DNA of 30,273 nucleotides, taken from the NCBI GenBank assembly GCA_046155725.1, contig JBJXFT010000402.1, positions 1 through 30,273 on the forward strand, read 5' to 3'. The notes under the pieces are model-generated. The model saw only the letters and a program-made list of their open reading frames with translations, made no database searches and was not told the DNA's origin. Origin of the DNA: M3007 sp046155725 (GTDB taxonomy: Bacteria > Bacteroidota > Bacteroidia > Chitinophagales > Saprospiraceae). This document shows positions 1-8,085 of the stretch, piece after piece. Within the stretch, counting starts at the first letter, position 1. Every line of letters starts with the position of its first letter. The translations under genes were made by a program, and so were the position numbers.

Positions 1-92
1 CCGATGATGGTCGAGAGAAAGCGCCGGGCGATGAGCGGGTCTTCCATCAGGAACTTGAAAACGCTGTCGTAGATCGGGTTGGCAATTAGCAT
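1..92 (-). CDS. N-terminus of Rpn/PD-(D/E)XK-like protein (partial, runs off left edge)
   Basis: Thirty codons plus two bases are visible on the minus strand, beginning with ATG at 90-92. The peptide starts MLIANPIYDSVFKFLMED and continues LIARRFLSTIIG. This matches from memory the N-terminus of a very common Bacteroidota family annotated as Rpn/PD-(D/E)XK nuclease family transposase or hypothetical protein, in which ANPIYD.VFK.LMED is strongly conserved. The catalytic part lies outside the window, so activity cannot be judged. A -7-like box lies upstream at 109-116. It is transcribed in the same direction as the giant gene to its right but is separated from it by a terminator. Confidence 0.65.
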   Translation of the reverse strand, partial: MLIANPIYDSVFKFLMEDPLIARRFLSTII

Positions 93-108
93 CGGTGCAA
101 TTTTTGAG

Positions 109-116
109 CAAAAATA
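109..116 (-). promoter_or_regulatory. Bacteroidota -7 box (TATTTTTG) for the left-edge gene
   Basis: On the minus strand the sequence reads TATTTTTG, matching the Bacteroidota -7 consensus TAnnTTTG, 16 bases upstream of the ATG at 92. No good -33 TTTG is visible at the expected distance, so the call rests on one element. Confidence 0.35.
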
Positions 117-240
117 GGCTTGTTTGGGCTACGGGCCTGCCTTTTTTTGATGCATTGTTGGCCATGCACTGGACGTTCCGGCACATATCCTTCATCGGTC
201 TCTTCCTCGGGTATTCCATCGCAGCGAAGTGGTTGTCCAA

Positions 241-291
241 CCTGTTGTCAACAGGTGTTTGCCGGAAAACGACAACACCTGTTGACAACAG
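241..291. repeat. Nested palindromic (REP-like) hairpin element
   Basis: Positions 242-259 and 274-291 form a perfect 18-bp inverted repeat around a 14-base loop. Each arm is itself a near-perfect palindrome: 241-255 reads CCTGTTG-T-CAACAGG, and the right arm contains CTGTTG-A-CAACAG. The DNA can therefore fold either as one long hairpin or as two short ones. It lies in the otherwise non-coding stretch 93-406 and has no adjoining T-run, so it looks like a repetitive extragenic palindrome rather than a terminator. Confidence 0.7.
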
Positions 292-320
292 CAGCATTCA
301 GTAGAATCTCTGTGCTTCAC

Positions 321-362
321 TAAAAACCGCTGGCTCAAGAAGATCACCTTCTTGAGCCAGCG
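321..362 (-). terminator. Intrinsic terminator of the giant surface-protein gene
   Basis: A 15-bp perfect stem (328-342 with 348-362, arms CGCTGGCTCAAGAAG-type) encloses a 5-base loop. On the minus strand it is followed by GGTTTTTAG, a U-run. It lies 45 bases past the stop codon of the 407-6856 gene, which is the expected place and orientation for its Rho-independent terminator. Confidence 0.8.
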
Positions 363-406
363 CAAAAATCCCTTTATTAAAATCAAGAAAAACCGAATCC
401 CCTACC

Positions 407-3400
407 CTATCTCATCAGCGTTACGTCGCCTTTGAAGAGCTTGGTTTCGCCGTCAATAAACTCTACTTCGCAATACCAGACGTACACACCGAGTTGACCT
501 GGGTCGCCTCGAACGGTGCCGTCCCAGCCTTTTGAGAAATCGTTTGGCAGAAAGTCAAGCGATTCGAAAACCTCGTCGCCCCAACGGTCGAAAATGAAGA
601 ACGAGTTGACGCGGGCTACGTCAATCCCAGCAAAGACGGTCACGATATAGTTGTCCGAAGAGTTCGGGTTGAAGATGTTGGGGATGTACACCTCTCGGGC
701 TTTGCGCACGATCACCAAAACCTCGTCGCGGGCAACACAGCCATTGCTGTCCACCACCGTGATGCGGTGGCGGTAAGTGTCAAAGGGTTGATAGGTAAAG
801 GTTTCGCAGTACGTGATGGAGTCCGTGCAGCCGGGCGCGTAGTTCCAAGTGACCGACTCGACCCCAACGGTGCTTTCGATCTGCGCGGTCACGGTCGCGT
901 ATTCACCCAAGCTGACTCTGACATCTGGCCCCAGTTCTACGAGCAAATCGCCCGGCTCGCTGATGGTGATCGCGGTGTCCAACTTGCAACCATTGGCATC
1001 TTCAAGCGAGAGCAAGTACTGGCCCGCCTGCAGGCTGGTGTACTGGTTATTGGCCGAACCGGTGCCGCCGCTCAGGAAGAAAACGAAGGGCGGCGTTCCG
1101 CCCTGCACTCCGTTCACTGTGATGGAGCCGTTGACATCGCCAAAGCATTTGATGTTGCTCACTATTATGTCAAAACCAGAGGGCACTTTCGGGTCAACTT
1201 TGACTTCGACGGAGCCAATGCGCTCGCAGCCGTTGAGGTTGTTGACGATGCGCAATTGATATTCTCCAGCCCTGTCCACAAGTGGGGCAAGGGTGTTTGT
1301 GCCAGACACAAAATTCCCGTCGGTGGTAGTCCAGAAAGTTGAATAATTCGGGCCTGACGAACTTGTGGTGGCATTTATGGTGACCTCCGTGGTGTTGCAA
1401 TCAATCTCATCCGTGGCTACAAGCACCACGGTGGGTTGTACAAAATCAGCCACCACTTCTACAGTGATTGGGCGCACACAGCCGTTTGGTGCAAAAATGG
1501 TGAAGGTGTACGTCCCTGCTTGAGTCACCGTGACGGTAGGAGTTATCACTGTGCCGATGATGCCAGGCCCTGCCCAAGTGAACGTAGAGCCTGGCGGGGA
1601 AACCACCTCCCCAGCTATCTGGGACGTGCCAGCATTAAGGCAGTTGAGTACCGTGCCAGCAGCAACGCCCTGTGGCACATTTTCATCCTCTTCTACAATC
1701 GTGCTGGTGGTGGTGGTGCAGCCGTTTGGCGCGGTTACCGTGACGGAGTACGTCCCGCCCAAATCTACTTGCAGCGTCGAGTCAGTCTCGTTGTTTTGGT
1801 TTACATCAGGCCCTGTCCAAAGGTAAGTGGAGCCAGGAAGCGAGCTGGTGACAGTCACGGTCGAAACCAACTCGAGGCAGGTGATTTCCTCGGAAGTAGC
1901 CAAAGCGGTAGGCGGCAGGTTGTCCAATGTGACCATGACTTGATCCGAAGCGGAGCAGCCAGTACCTTGATCCGTTACAGTGAGGGTGTAGGTTCCGCTC
2001 AAAAGCACTGTAGGCATACCCTCGGTTTGGTTATTCTGGTTGATGCCCGGCCCGTCCCAGAAATATTCCAGCGTGCCGGTGGGTGTAGAAGAACCCGTTC
2101 CGTCGAGCGTAACATCTGTGGCCGAACAAGTGATGACTTGAGGCAGGCCAGCATCTGCGGTTGGGAGGCCTTGTTCGCTGTCCACCAACACCACATCCGT
2201 TTTGGTGCAACCATTGGCCGTATTGGTGATCTGCAAAGTATAGGTGCCAGGCAGCAAGACGGTCGGGTTGGGAGAAGTTTCGTTGGCCGGCGTAATGTCG
2301 GGGCCGCTCCACAGGTACTCAAAATTTGCGCCTGTGTTCGAACCCGTCGAAATCAGGGTGACGCCCGTAGCAGCATTTGTACAAGTGATGACCATATCGC
2401 TGCCCGCGAATACAAGCGGGCTTATCGTGTCTATCGCAACAGCCACCGCTTCCTCGTTGGTGCAGCCGTTGACAGCATCCGTGATGGTGAGCAGGTATAT
2501 GCCCGGCAGGTTTACCGTTGGCATCGCGCTGGTTTCGGTGCCAGGCACGATGCCGGGGCCGCCCCAGAGGAAACTGATGTTCGCGCCGGAAGCCGATTGT
2601 GTCGCGTCCAATTGAGCGGTGGGAAACGCGCAAGTGAGCCTACCGTCAGGGCCTGCCGCTATGCTGGGCGGGGTTTTGTCCAAATCTATAAAGACCACGT
2701 CGGTGTCTGTGCAGTGGTTTTGGGTGTTGGTCACCGTCACGCTGTACGTTCCTGAAAGGCATACCGTGGGGCTTTGCAGGTTGAAGTTGTTTGAGTTGAT
2801 GCAAGGGCCTTCCCAAACATACCCGATGAACGCGCCCACGCTGCTGCCAGAGCCGTCAATGGTGTCTGTCAATAGGAAGCAGGTGATCAATCCGTCAGCA
2901 CCGGCGCTTGCGACGGGCGCAATAGTGTCCTGTGTCACCACCACCTGATCGGTATCCGAGCAGCCATTTTCATTGTCCGTCACCACCAGATTGTAGGTGC
3001 CGGGCTGATTGACGGAAGGGCTTTGATCGTCTTCGTTGGTGCCGTTTATGCCAGGCCCCGTCCATAGGTAAACGATGGTGGGGCTAACGTCCGAAAGGCT
3101 GCCGTCGAGCGGCACGCTGGTGGTTTGGCAATCCAAACCCAGATTTAGCCCTGCGTCGGCAGCAGGTATGACTTTGTTTTCGTCCACAAAAACGGTGTCG
3201 CGGGTCACGCAACTGTTCGCCGTGTTCGTGATTCGGATGATGTAGGTTCCCTGCACCGTCACGTTTGGAGAAGGCTGGTTTTGGTTTCCGGCGTTGATGC
3301 CAGGCCCCGTCCACAGCACTTGGAAATCTGCGCCCATACTGGACCCCGAACCGTCAAGGATGGCATCTGGGTCGGCGCATGTCAACAGCCCGTCGTTCCC

Positions 3401-6400
3401 CGCCAATGCAGTTGGAAGCACGGCATTGGTATTGACCAAAACGTCGTTGGAAGCGGTGCACCCGTTCAGCGTATTCGTTACCAAAATGGTGTACGTGCCG
3501 GGTTGGTCAATGGTGGGGGTTGCTAAAGATTGGCTGGTGCTGTCAATGCTCGGCCCCGTCCACAGGTAAGTGAAGTTTGCGCCCGAAGAAGAGCTGCCGC
3601 CAATGACGGCAGTTGTCACCACACAATCAATCGTCTTGTCAATGCCTGCGTCCGCCGTGGGCAGCACGTCGTCCAGCGCCACGTTCACCTGGTCGGTGGA
3701 GGTGCAAGTATTGTCCGTGTTCGTCACGGTCAGGGAATACATTCCAGGCTGGTTGTTGATGACGGGGTTGACCAGATTTTCATTCCCCGCGTTGATCCCC
3801 GGCCCTGCCCACAGCAAGGTGAAAATTGAACCCAAACTGCTCGCCGAAGCGTCGAGCGTGTCGGTGGTGTTGTTGAAACAATTGAGCACTAAAGGGTTTC
3901 CGGCATCTGCGGTCGGCGGGGCCATGTCAATCTGGATCACCACCACGTCGGTGTTTACGCAATTGTTATTGGCGTTTGTAACGGTCAGGCTGTAGGTGCC
4001 GGGCAGTGTCAGCCCTGTCGGGCTTTGGGCCGTCGCGTTGTTGCCAGAAATGCCGGGGCCTTCCCAAGCGTACGTTATTCCTGCCCCCGAAGTCGAGCCG
4101 GTGCCGTCGAAGTTGACGCTGAACACCGAGCAGTTCAGCACTTGGTCTGGGCCGCCGTTGGCGGTAGGCACATTCGCGTCTTGTGCCACGATGACCTGAT
4201 CGGTTGCCGTGCAGCCGTTTACTGGGTTGGTCACCACCAGATCATAAGTGCAGGACAGGGTAACGGTCGGATTTTGCAGCGTTTCGTTGTTCGCGCCGAT
4301 ACCGCAGCCGCTCCAGAAGTAAGTCACCGTAGCCGGAACGCCACTGCCGCTGAGCGTCACGCCATTGGGGGTGGTGCAGCTAAGCAGCTGGTCGGTGCCG
4401 GCACTGGCTGTGGGCAAAGCGGTATTGATGTTCACCACGACCGTATCTGTTGCGGTGCAACCATTGGTGATGTCCCTGATCAGCAAGGTGTAGTTGCCGG
4501 GCTGATCCACCTCAGGGTTGTAAAGATTTTGGTTGCCCGCATTGATGTCAGGGCCGTTCCAGGTTGCGGTGAAGTTGGGGCCGTTGCTGGAAGCGCCTCC
4601 AATGAGGAACACGCTTGGCTGCACACAATTGATGGTCGAGTCCGCCCCTGCGATTGCCATTGGCAGCATTTGGTTGGCAGCGATACTGACTGTGTCTTTT
4701 TTTAAGCACCCGTTTTGGGTGTTCAAAACCGTGAGGATGTACATACCAGCCAAGTTGACGCTTGGCTGCGCAGTGTCGGAGACAAAGCCATTTGGGCCTG
4801 TCCAAGAGAAGCTTAAAGGTTGGCCGCCACCATCGCCCGCACCCAGCAAGGTGATATTGGGCAGGGTGCAGGTGAGGGTATCGTTTGGCCCAGCCGTTGC
4901 GGTGGGGTTCGTGTTGTTCAGGGTGACAACAGTGGTGGCAGTATTGGTGCAGCCGTTTGCATCATTCGTAATGGTAACGGTATAAGTGCCAGAAAGCAGC
5001 ACGTTGGGGTTTTCCTGCATTTGGTTTCCGCCATTGATGCCGGGGCCGGCCCAGTTCCACTTTGGGGTGAGCGCATTGGTCACACCATCAATCGTTATGC
5101 TGGTTTGTAGGCAAGTGATGATGCCGCCAGCTGCGCTGGCAGTGGGGGGAGTGTTGTCGCCTCCGACCGTAACGGTCGCTGTGGAAGTGCAGGCGTTGGC
5201 GGGGTTGAAGACGGTGAGCACATACGTGCCCAGCTGATTTACCGTGGGGTTTTGCTGGAATTGGTTGGCGGGGGTTATGCCCGGGCCCGTCCAAGTGTAG
5301 GTAACTCCGCCAATGGAGGAACCGCCCATGAGCGTAGTTGTCGAGGATGTACAAGTGATATTCCCCCCCGTGGCCGTGGCGCCAGGAGCCAGCGCACTTG
5401 CCTGCACGGTCACGCAGGTGGTGTCCGCGCAGGAAACCCCGCTGCGCCCGTGCCGAAGAATGAGGCAGTATTGGCCTGGCAGGTTCACCTGTATGGTGGA
5501 TTGGTTGTTCGGGCCGACAATACCTGGGCCTGACCAAGTGTAGAGCGTTGAGCCGCCGGTGGCCATGTTCACGTTAGAGCCTGTGCCGTTGAGCGTCACG
5601 ATCTGGTTTGCCCCGCAATCCAGTACGAGGGGCGGGGCGATGTGCGCCTCTGGCTCCATGATGGCCAAGTCTACGTTCACGATGCTGTCGCAACCCTTAA
5701 AGCCGGTACAGAGCTCCACATAGATTCCTGTTTCGCTCAAGAAGTTGTCGCAGACTTGATGCTGCGCCGGGCCACAGAGGTTTACGAATTTCATGGGGCT
5801 GTTGGTGGTCGGCACGATGCTGACGACGCAATTGACAACACTGTCGCAGCCTTGGAACGCCTCTAAGGTGACGGGGTAAGTGCCGGGCGCAAAAAACTCT
5901 TCTCCGGCGCAAAAGGTTGATTCGCCTGAGCACATGGTCACGTGTTGAGTGGTCATGACCGTCGGGATGAGGTGCACGATGCAGTTCACCACGCTGTCGC
6001 AGCCCAGATAGGATGGCAGCGTGACGGGGAAAGTGCCGCCTGTCGTAAAGGTTTTGCCGGCGCATTCCACCGTGTGGTTTTGGCACACGTCCACCATTTC
6101 ACTCGTCTGCGTGTCCTCTCCGATGAATATGGGGATGCAAAGGTTTGGGGCGCCTGGGCAAAGGAGCGATTGGGCGCAGACTTCGGCTGGGCCAGGTTCT
6201 GCCCAAATGATGCTCACCGATGTGCTCACGGGGTTGCCTTGGATATTGCCCGCCGATGGCGGGTTTATCGTCCATGTCGAAACCGTATTGGTGGTGTAGG
6301 TGCCAGGCAAATTGGATGGGAGGCAAACAGCGTCGTCAGGGCCATTTATCGTGGGGTTCACCCCATTTATGGAGTAATCGCAGATCGCTCCCGCGCTCCC

Positions 6401-6856
6401 GTCAATACAGATGTAGTAAACCTCGCCGGGGACGAGGCCACTTGCGATCAATGCTTGACAAGAACCGGAAGGGATATTCCCAAGGCAACCGGACACAAAC
6501 TGAAAATTGATGCAATCTGTGGTAGAAAACACCGCCGCTTGTATGCCGTTGCCCTCGGCGCAGCCATAGGTGCAAATATCAAAAGTGGCCATAGTGGCAT
6601 CTGCGGTGAAAGCAAACCAGTGATTGTTGTGGATGGCCGAGCACCACGAAGGCGGGAAAGACTCGGGGATGTCGAAAGTGGTGGCTCCGAAGTAGCAGTC
6701 CAAAGCACCGGGGTTTGGCAAAACACAGGCATTTTGCGCGTTCACCGAGGGGATGGGAGTAAAACATTGATCGCCGCTGCACTGCGCGAGCGCATCGGTG
6801 TTGTGCAAGCACAGCAGCAGGTTGACAAGAAATAGGAGTGTAAAAATTTTCTTCAT
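407..6856 (-). CDS. Giant secreted Ig/PKD-like repeat protein with type IX (type B) sorting domain
   Basis: A 2149-residue exported protein. The start is placed at MKKIFTLLFLVNLLLCL (ATG at 6854-6856) because a signal peptide begins there; the frame stays open 25 codons further upstream but those residues are not signal-like. After the signal peptide come an N-terminal Cys-rich domain (about residues 26-260), short Cys-rich units with GCDSVVNC (about 270-430), then about 18 tandem units of about 82 residues (about 430-1890). Each unit follows the pattern AxAGxDxxLxC...YLWTGPGIN...PGTYTLTVTNxxNGCTxTD and carries a conserved Cys pair. A SprB-like segment (IKCFGDVNGSITVNGVQGG) follows, and the last 90 or so residues (VYIPNIFNPN...FDRWGDEVF...GWDGT) are the CHU_C gliding-associated C-terminal domain that directs type IX export. 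Likely a cell-surface or released adhesin or filament; ligand unknown. Followed by a terminator at 321-362. Confidence 0.9.
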   Translation of the reverse strand: MKKIFTLLFLVNLLLCLHNTDALAQCSGDQCFTPIPSVNAQNACVLPNPGALDCYFGATTFDIPESFPPSWCSAIHNNHWFAFTADATMATFDICTYGCAEGNGIQAAVFSTTDCINFQFVSGCLGNIPSGSCQALIASGLVPGEVYYICIDGSAGAICDYSINGVNPTINGPDDAVCLPSNLPGTYTTNTVSTWTINPPSAGNIQGNPVSTSVSIIWAEPGPAEVCAQSLLCPGAPNLCIPIFIGEDTQTSEMVDVCQNHTVECAGKTFTTGGTFPVTLPSYLGCDSVVNCIVHLIPTVMTTQHVTMCSGESTFCAGEEFFAPGTYPVTLEAFQGCDSVVNCVVSIVPTTNSPMKFVNLCGPAQHQVCDNFLSETGIYVELCTGFKGCDSIVNVDLAIMEPEAHIAPPLVLDCGANQIVTLNGTGSNVNMATGGSTLYTWSGPGIVGPNNQSTIQVNLPGQYCLILRHGRSGVSCADTTCVTVQASALAPGATATGGNITCTSSTTTLMGGSSIGGVTYTWTGPGITPANQFQQNPTVNQLGTYVLTVFNPANACTSTATVTVGGDNTPPTASAAGGIITCLQTSITIDGVTNALTPKWNWAGPGINGGNQMQENPNVLLSGTYTVTITNDANGCTNTATTVVTLNNTNPTATAGPNDTLTCTLPNITLLGAGDGGGQPLSFSWTGPNGFVSDTAQPSVNLAGMYILTVLNTQNGCLKKDTVSIAANQMLPMAIAGADSTINCVQPSVFLIGGASSNGPNFTATWNGPDINAGNQNLYNPEVDQPGNYTLLIRDITNGCTATDTVVVNINTALPTASAGTDQLLSCTTPNGVTLSGSGVPATVTYFWSGCGIGANNETLQNPTVTLSCTYDLVVTNPVNGCTATDQVIVAQDANVPTANGGPDQVLNCSVFSVNFDGTGSTSGAGITYAWEGPGISGNNATAQSPTGLTLPGTYSLTVTNANNNCVNTDVVVIQIDMAPPTADAGNPLVLNCFNNTTDTLDASASSLGSIFTLLWAGPGINAGNENLVNPVINNQPGMYSLTVTNTDNTCTSTDQVNVALDDVLPTADAGIDKTIDCVVTTAVIGGSSSSGANFTYLWTGPSIDSTSQSLATPTIDQPGTYTILVTNTLNGCTASNDVLVNTNAVLPTALAGNDGLLTCADPDAILDGSGSSMGADFQVLWTGPGINAGNQNQPSPNVTVQGTYIIRITNTANSCVTRDTVFVDENKVIPAADAGLNLGLDCQTTSVPLDGSLSDVSPTIVYLWTGPGINGTNEDDQSPSVNQPGTYNLVVTDNENGCSDTDQVVVTQDTIAPVASAGADGLITCFLLTDTIDGSGSSVGAFIGYVWEGPCINSNNFNLQSPTVCLSGTYSVTVTNTQNHCTDTDVVFIDLDKTPPSIAAGPDGRLTCAFPTAQLDATQSASGANISFLWGGPGIVPGTETSAMPTVNLPGIYLLTITDAVNGCTNEEAVAVAIDTISPLVFAGSDMVITCTNAATGVTLISTGSNTGANFEYLWSGPDITPANETSPNPTVLLPGTYTLQITNTANGCTKTDVVLVDSEQGLPTADAGLPQVITCSATDVTLDGTGSSTPTGTLEYFWDGPGINQNNQTEGMPTVLLSGTYTLTVTDQGTGCSASDQVMVTLDNLPPTALATSEEITCLELVSTVTVTSSLPGSTYLWTGPDVNQNNETDSTLQVDLGGTYSVTVTAPNGCTTTTSTIVEEDENVPQGVAAGTVLNCLNAGTSQIAGEVVSPPGSTFTWAGPGIIGTVITPTVTVTQAGTYTFTIFAPNGCVRPITVEVVADFVQPTVVLVATDEIDCNTTEVTINATTSSSGPNYSTFWTTTDGNFVSGTNTLAPLVDRAGEYQLRIVNNLNGCERIGSVEVKVDPKVPSGFDIIVSNIKCFGDVNGSITVNGVQGGTPPFVFFLSGGTGSANNQYTSLQAGQYLLSLEDANGCKLDTAITISEPGDLLVELGPDVRVSLGEYATVTAQIESTVGVESVTWNYAPGCTDSITYCETFTYQPFDTYRHRITVVDSNGCVARDEVLVIVRKAREVYIPNIFNPNSSDNYIVTVFAGIDVARVNSFFIFDRWGDEVFESLDFLPNDFSKGWDGTVRGDPGQLGVYVWYCEVEFIDGETKLFKGDVTLMR
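1150..5560 (-). repeat. About 18 tandem 82-residue Ig/PKD-like coding repeats
   Basis: Counting the recurring start motif (P-x-A-x-A-G...C) gives roughly 18 copies of a 240-250 bp unit inside the giant gene. Copies are diverged at the residue level apart from the conserved C, W-x-GP, PGTY and NGCT positions, which suggests old duplications rather than a recently expanded array. Boundaries are approximate. Confidence 0.8.
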
Positions 6857-6884
6857 AACGCCTTGATTTAGGAAAGGAAAGGTA

Positions 6885-6892
6885 CAAAGGTA
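6885..6892 (-). promoter_or_regulatory. Bacteroidota -7 box (TACCTTTG) upstream of the giant gene
   Basis: Minus strand TACCTTTG fits TAnnTTTG, 28 bases before the ATG at 6856. A TTTG occurs only 11 bases further upstream, too close for a -33 element; no better -33 is visible. A small inverted repeat (GCAAGCA and TGCTTGC, near 6907-6927) lies just upstream. Confidence 0.45.
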
Positions 6893-6992
6893 ACAAGACG
6901 GTGCAAAGCAAGCATTACGCTGCTTGCACATTGCAACAATGGAAGGTTTTTTGGCTTAAAAACTTAGGAAGGGCGGGCGGGGGACGAACAAC

Positions 6993-7271
6993 CTATTGGT
7001 AGCTCGAAAAATCCTCTTCGGTCATGTCGGTCGCTTGCTCGCGGTCTTGGCGGCGGTTGCGCCACCACCAGTACCCGATGACTCCCACGAGGAGATAGGG
7101 TATGGAGAGCATGTAAAGGATGCCGTTGTTGAGGCCCACGGGGTCGCCCCCGCCCATTCGCAGGTTGGCTTCGGCTGCGCCTTTGCACATGGCGCATTGC
7201 GCGTATTGCTCAAAAGGCAAAAGGCAAAAGGCAAGGAGCAGAGCGGCAAGGATCAAGAATTTATTTTTCAT
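6993..7271 (-). CDS. Small exported CxxC membrane protein at the end of the oxidase cluster
   Basis: A 92-residue protein with an N-terminal signal peptide (MKNKFLILAALLLAFCLLP, cleavage probably after QYA), directly followed by CAMCK, a CxxC motif expected to sit just outside the membrane. A single transmembrane helix follows (ILYMLSIPYLLVGVIGYWWW, about residues 51-70), then a basic WRNRRQ stop-transfer stretch and an acidic cytosolic tail. I recall similar short proteins at the distal end of Bacteroidota ACIII/oxidase clusters but know no function. The location after the SCO-like and DUF420 genes and the exposed CxxC suggest, as inference only, metal handling or thiol exchange during CuA or cytochrome c assembly. 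It is the last gene of the cluster, 89 bp after the DUF420 gene. Confidence 0.75.
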   Translation of the reverse strand: MKNKFLILAALLLAFCLLPFEQYAQCAMCKGAAEANLRMGGGDPVGLNNGILYMLSIPYLLVGVIGYWWWRNRRQDREQATDMTEEDFSSYQ

Positions 7272-7282
7272 AGCAACGGAGT

Positions 7283-7362
7283 GGTTGGAAGGTTTGGAGG
7301 TTTGATGGTTTGGACAGATTTCCCCATTATCAAATTATCGCATTCCCTCCATTATCAAATTT
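7283..7362. repeat. Spacer repeats between the DUF420 gene and the CxxC gene
   Basis: Two word families fill this spacer. Positions 7283-7313 iterate GGTTTGGA/GGTTTGATG, and 7326-7362 hold two copies of ATTATCAAATT(A/T) with ATTCCCTCC between them. The second word is the same as in the coxB-coxA and actA-actB spacers; the first resembles the word at 18376-18450. Confidence 0.65.
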
Positions 7363-7885
7363 AGTAGTACGGTTTCAACATCAGGTAGCAGACCGGGCCG
7401 GTGATGGCGACGTAAAGCCAAAGCGGGAACACCCAGCGCGCCATTTTTTTGTGCCGTTCAAACTGCCCGGTGTACGCCCGCGTAAAGGTAAAAAGGACGA
7501 AGGGCAAAATGACTGCCGCCAGCACGACGTGTGTGATGAGGATGAAAAAATAGACCGTCCGCATCGCGCCCTCGCCGCCGTAGCGGGTTTCGGGCGTGGT
7601 GAAATGATAGAGTACGTAGGAAATCAAGAACAGGGCGGAACAAATCATGGCGGCGTAAATCGCCTGACGGTGCTGATGCACGCGCCCATTTTTGATGTGC
7701 CAAAACGCTACGACGAGGATGACGGCGCAAATCGCATTGAGCGAAGCATGGAACGGCGGCAGGAAACTAAAATCAATGCCCAAATCAATCTTGAGGCGCC
7801 GCATCATGCCCACGAGCAGCAATACGATTGCCGAAAGGGCGTAAGCCCAGCGGTTGAGTTTTTTTTCGAGCGCGATGTCAGCCAT
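7361..7885 (-). CDS. DUF420 membrane protein, CtaM/YozB-like oxidase assembly factor
   Basis: A 174-residue integral membrane protein starting at MADIALEKKLNRWAYALSA. The frame is open further upstream, but that part is translation of the GTGAGAA repeat, so the later ATG at 7883-7885 is chosen. Four or five hydrophobic helices are visible (for example LSAIVLLLVGMM, ICAVILVVAFWHI, AAMICSALFLISYVLY, FILITHVVLAAVILPFVLF, WVFPLWLYVAITGPVCYLML). The mix of YHFTTPETRYGG, ILITHVVLA and the closing WLYVAITGPVCYLML is typical of DUF420. Members in Firmicutes (CtaM/YozB) are needed to build active heme A oxidases, which fits the position downstream of subunits III and IV and the SCO-like gene. Membrane helices and family are seen; the assembly role is inferred from the family. 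Confidence 0.85.
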   Translation of the reverse strand: MADIALEKKLNRWAYALSAIVLLLVGMMRRLKIDLGIDFSFLPPFHASLNAICAVILVVAFWHIKNGRVHQHRQAIYAAMICSALFLISYVLYHFTTPETRYGGEGAMRTVYFFILITHVVLAAVILPFVLFTFTRAYTGQFERHKKMARWVFPLWLYVAITGPVCYLMLKPYY

Positions 7886-8085
7886 GGGTGAGAGGGGTGA
7901 GAAGGTGAGAAGGTGAGAGGGGTGAGAAGGTGAGAGAACGTGAGAAGGTGAGAAGGTGAGAGAACGTGAGAAGGTGAGAAGGTGAGAAAGTGAGAAAGTG
8001 AGAAAGTGAGAGACGGGGCGCGGAGAGAGAGGCTTAGCTTTCTCCGCTCTCACGCCTCTCACGTTCTCTCACTTTCTCACCCCTC
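7886..8085. repeat. GTGAGAA(G/A) tandem repeat with opposing TTCTCAC arm
   Basis: From 7886 to about 8012 the plus strand iterates 7-8 base units GTGAGAAG, GTGAGAGG and GTGAGAAA. From about 8042 to 8090 the complementary word appears (CTCTCACGCCTCTCACG, CTTTCTCACCCCTCTCAC). The whole spacer can fold into a long imperfect hairpin. The same unit fills the spacer at 9276-9323. Confidence 0.85.

Noticed and set aside
1436..2755. Long plus-strand open frame of 439 codons
   Set aside because: It lies opposite the giant repeat gene. Its translation is basic, without any domain, and follows the repeat period of the opposite strand, as expected for a shadow frame in GC-rich repeats.
7886..8062. Extended N-terminus of the DUF420 protein (59 more residues)
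   Set aside because: Those codons only translate the GTGAGAA repeat array (LTFSLSHLLTF-type), so the ATG at 7885 is the sensible start.
7886..8085. CRISPR-like array
   Set aside because: Units are 7-8 bases and contiguous, without spacers of constant length, and no cas gene is nearby.
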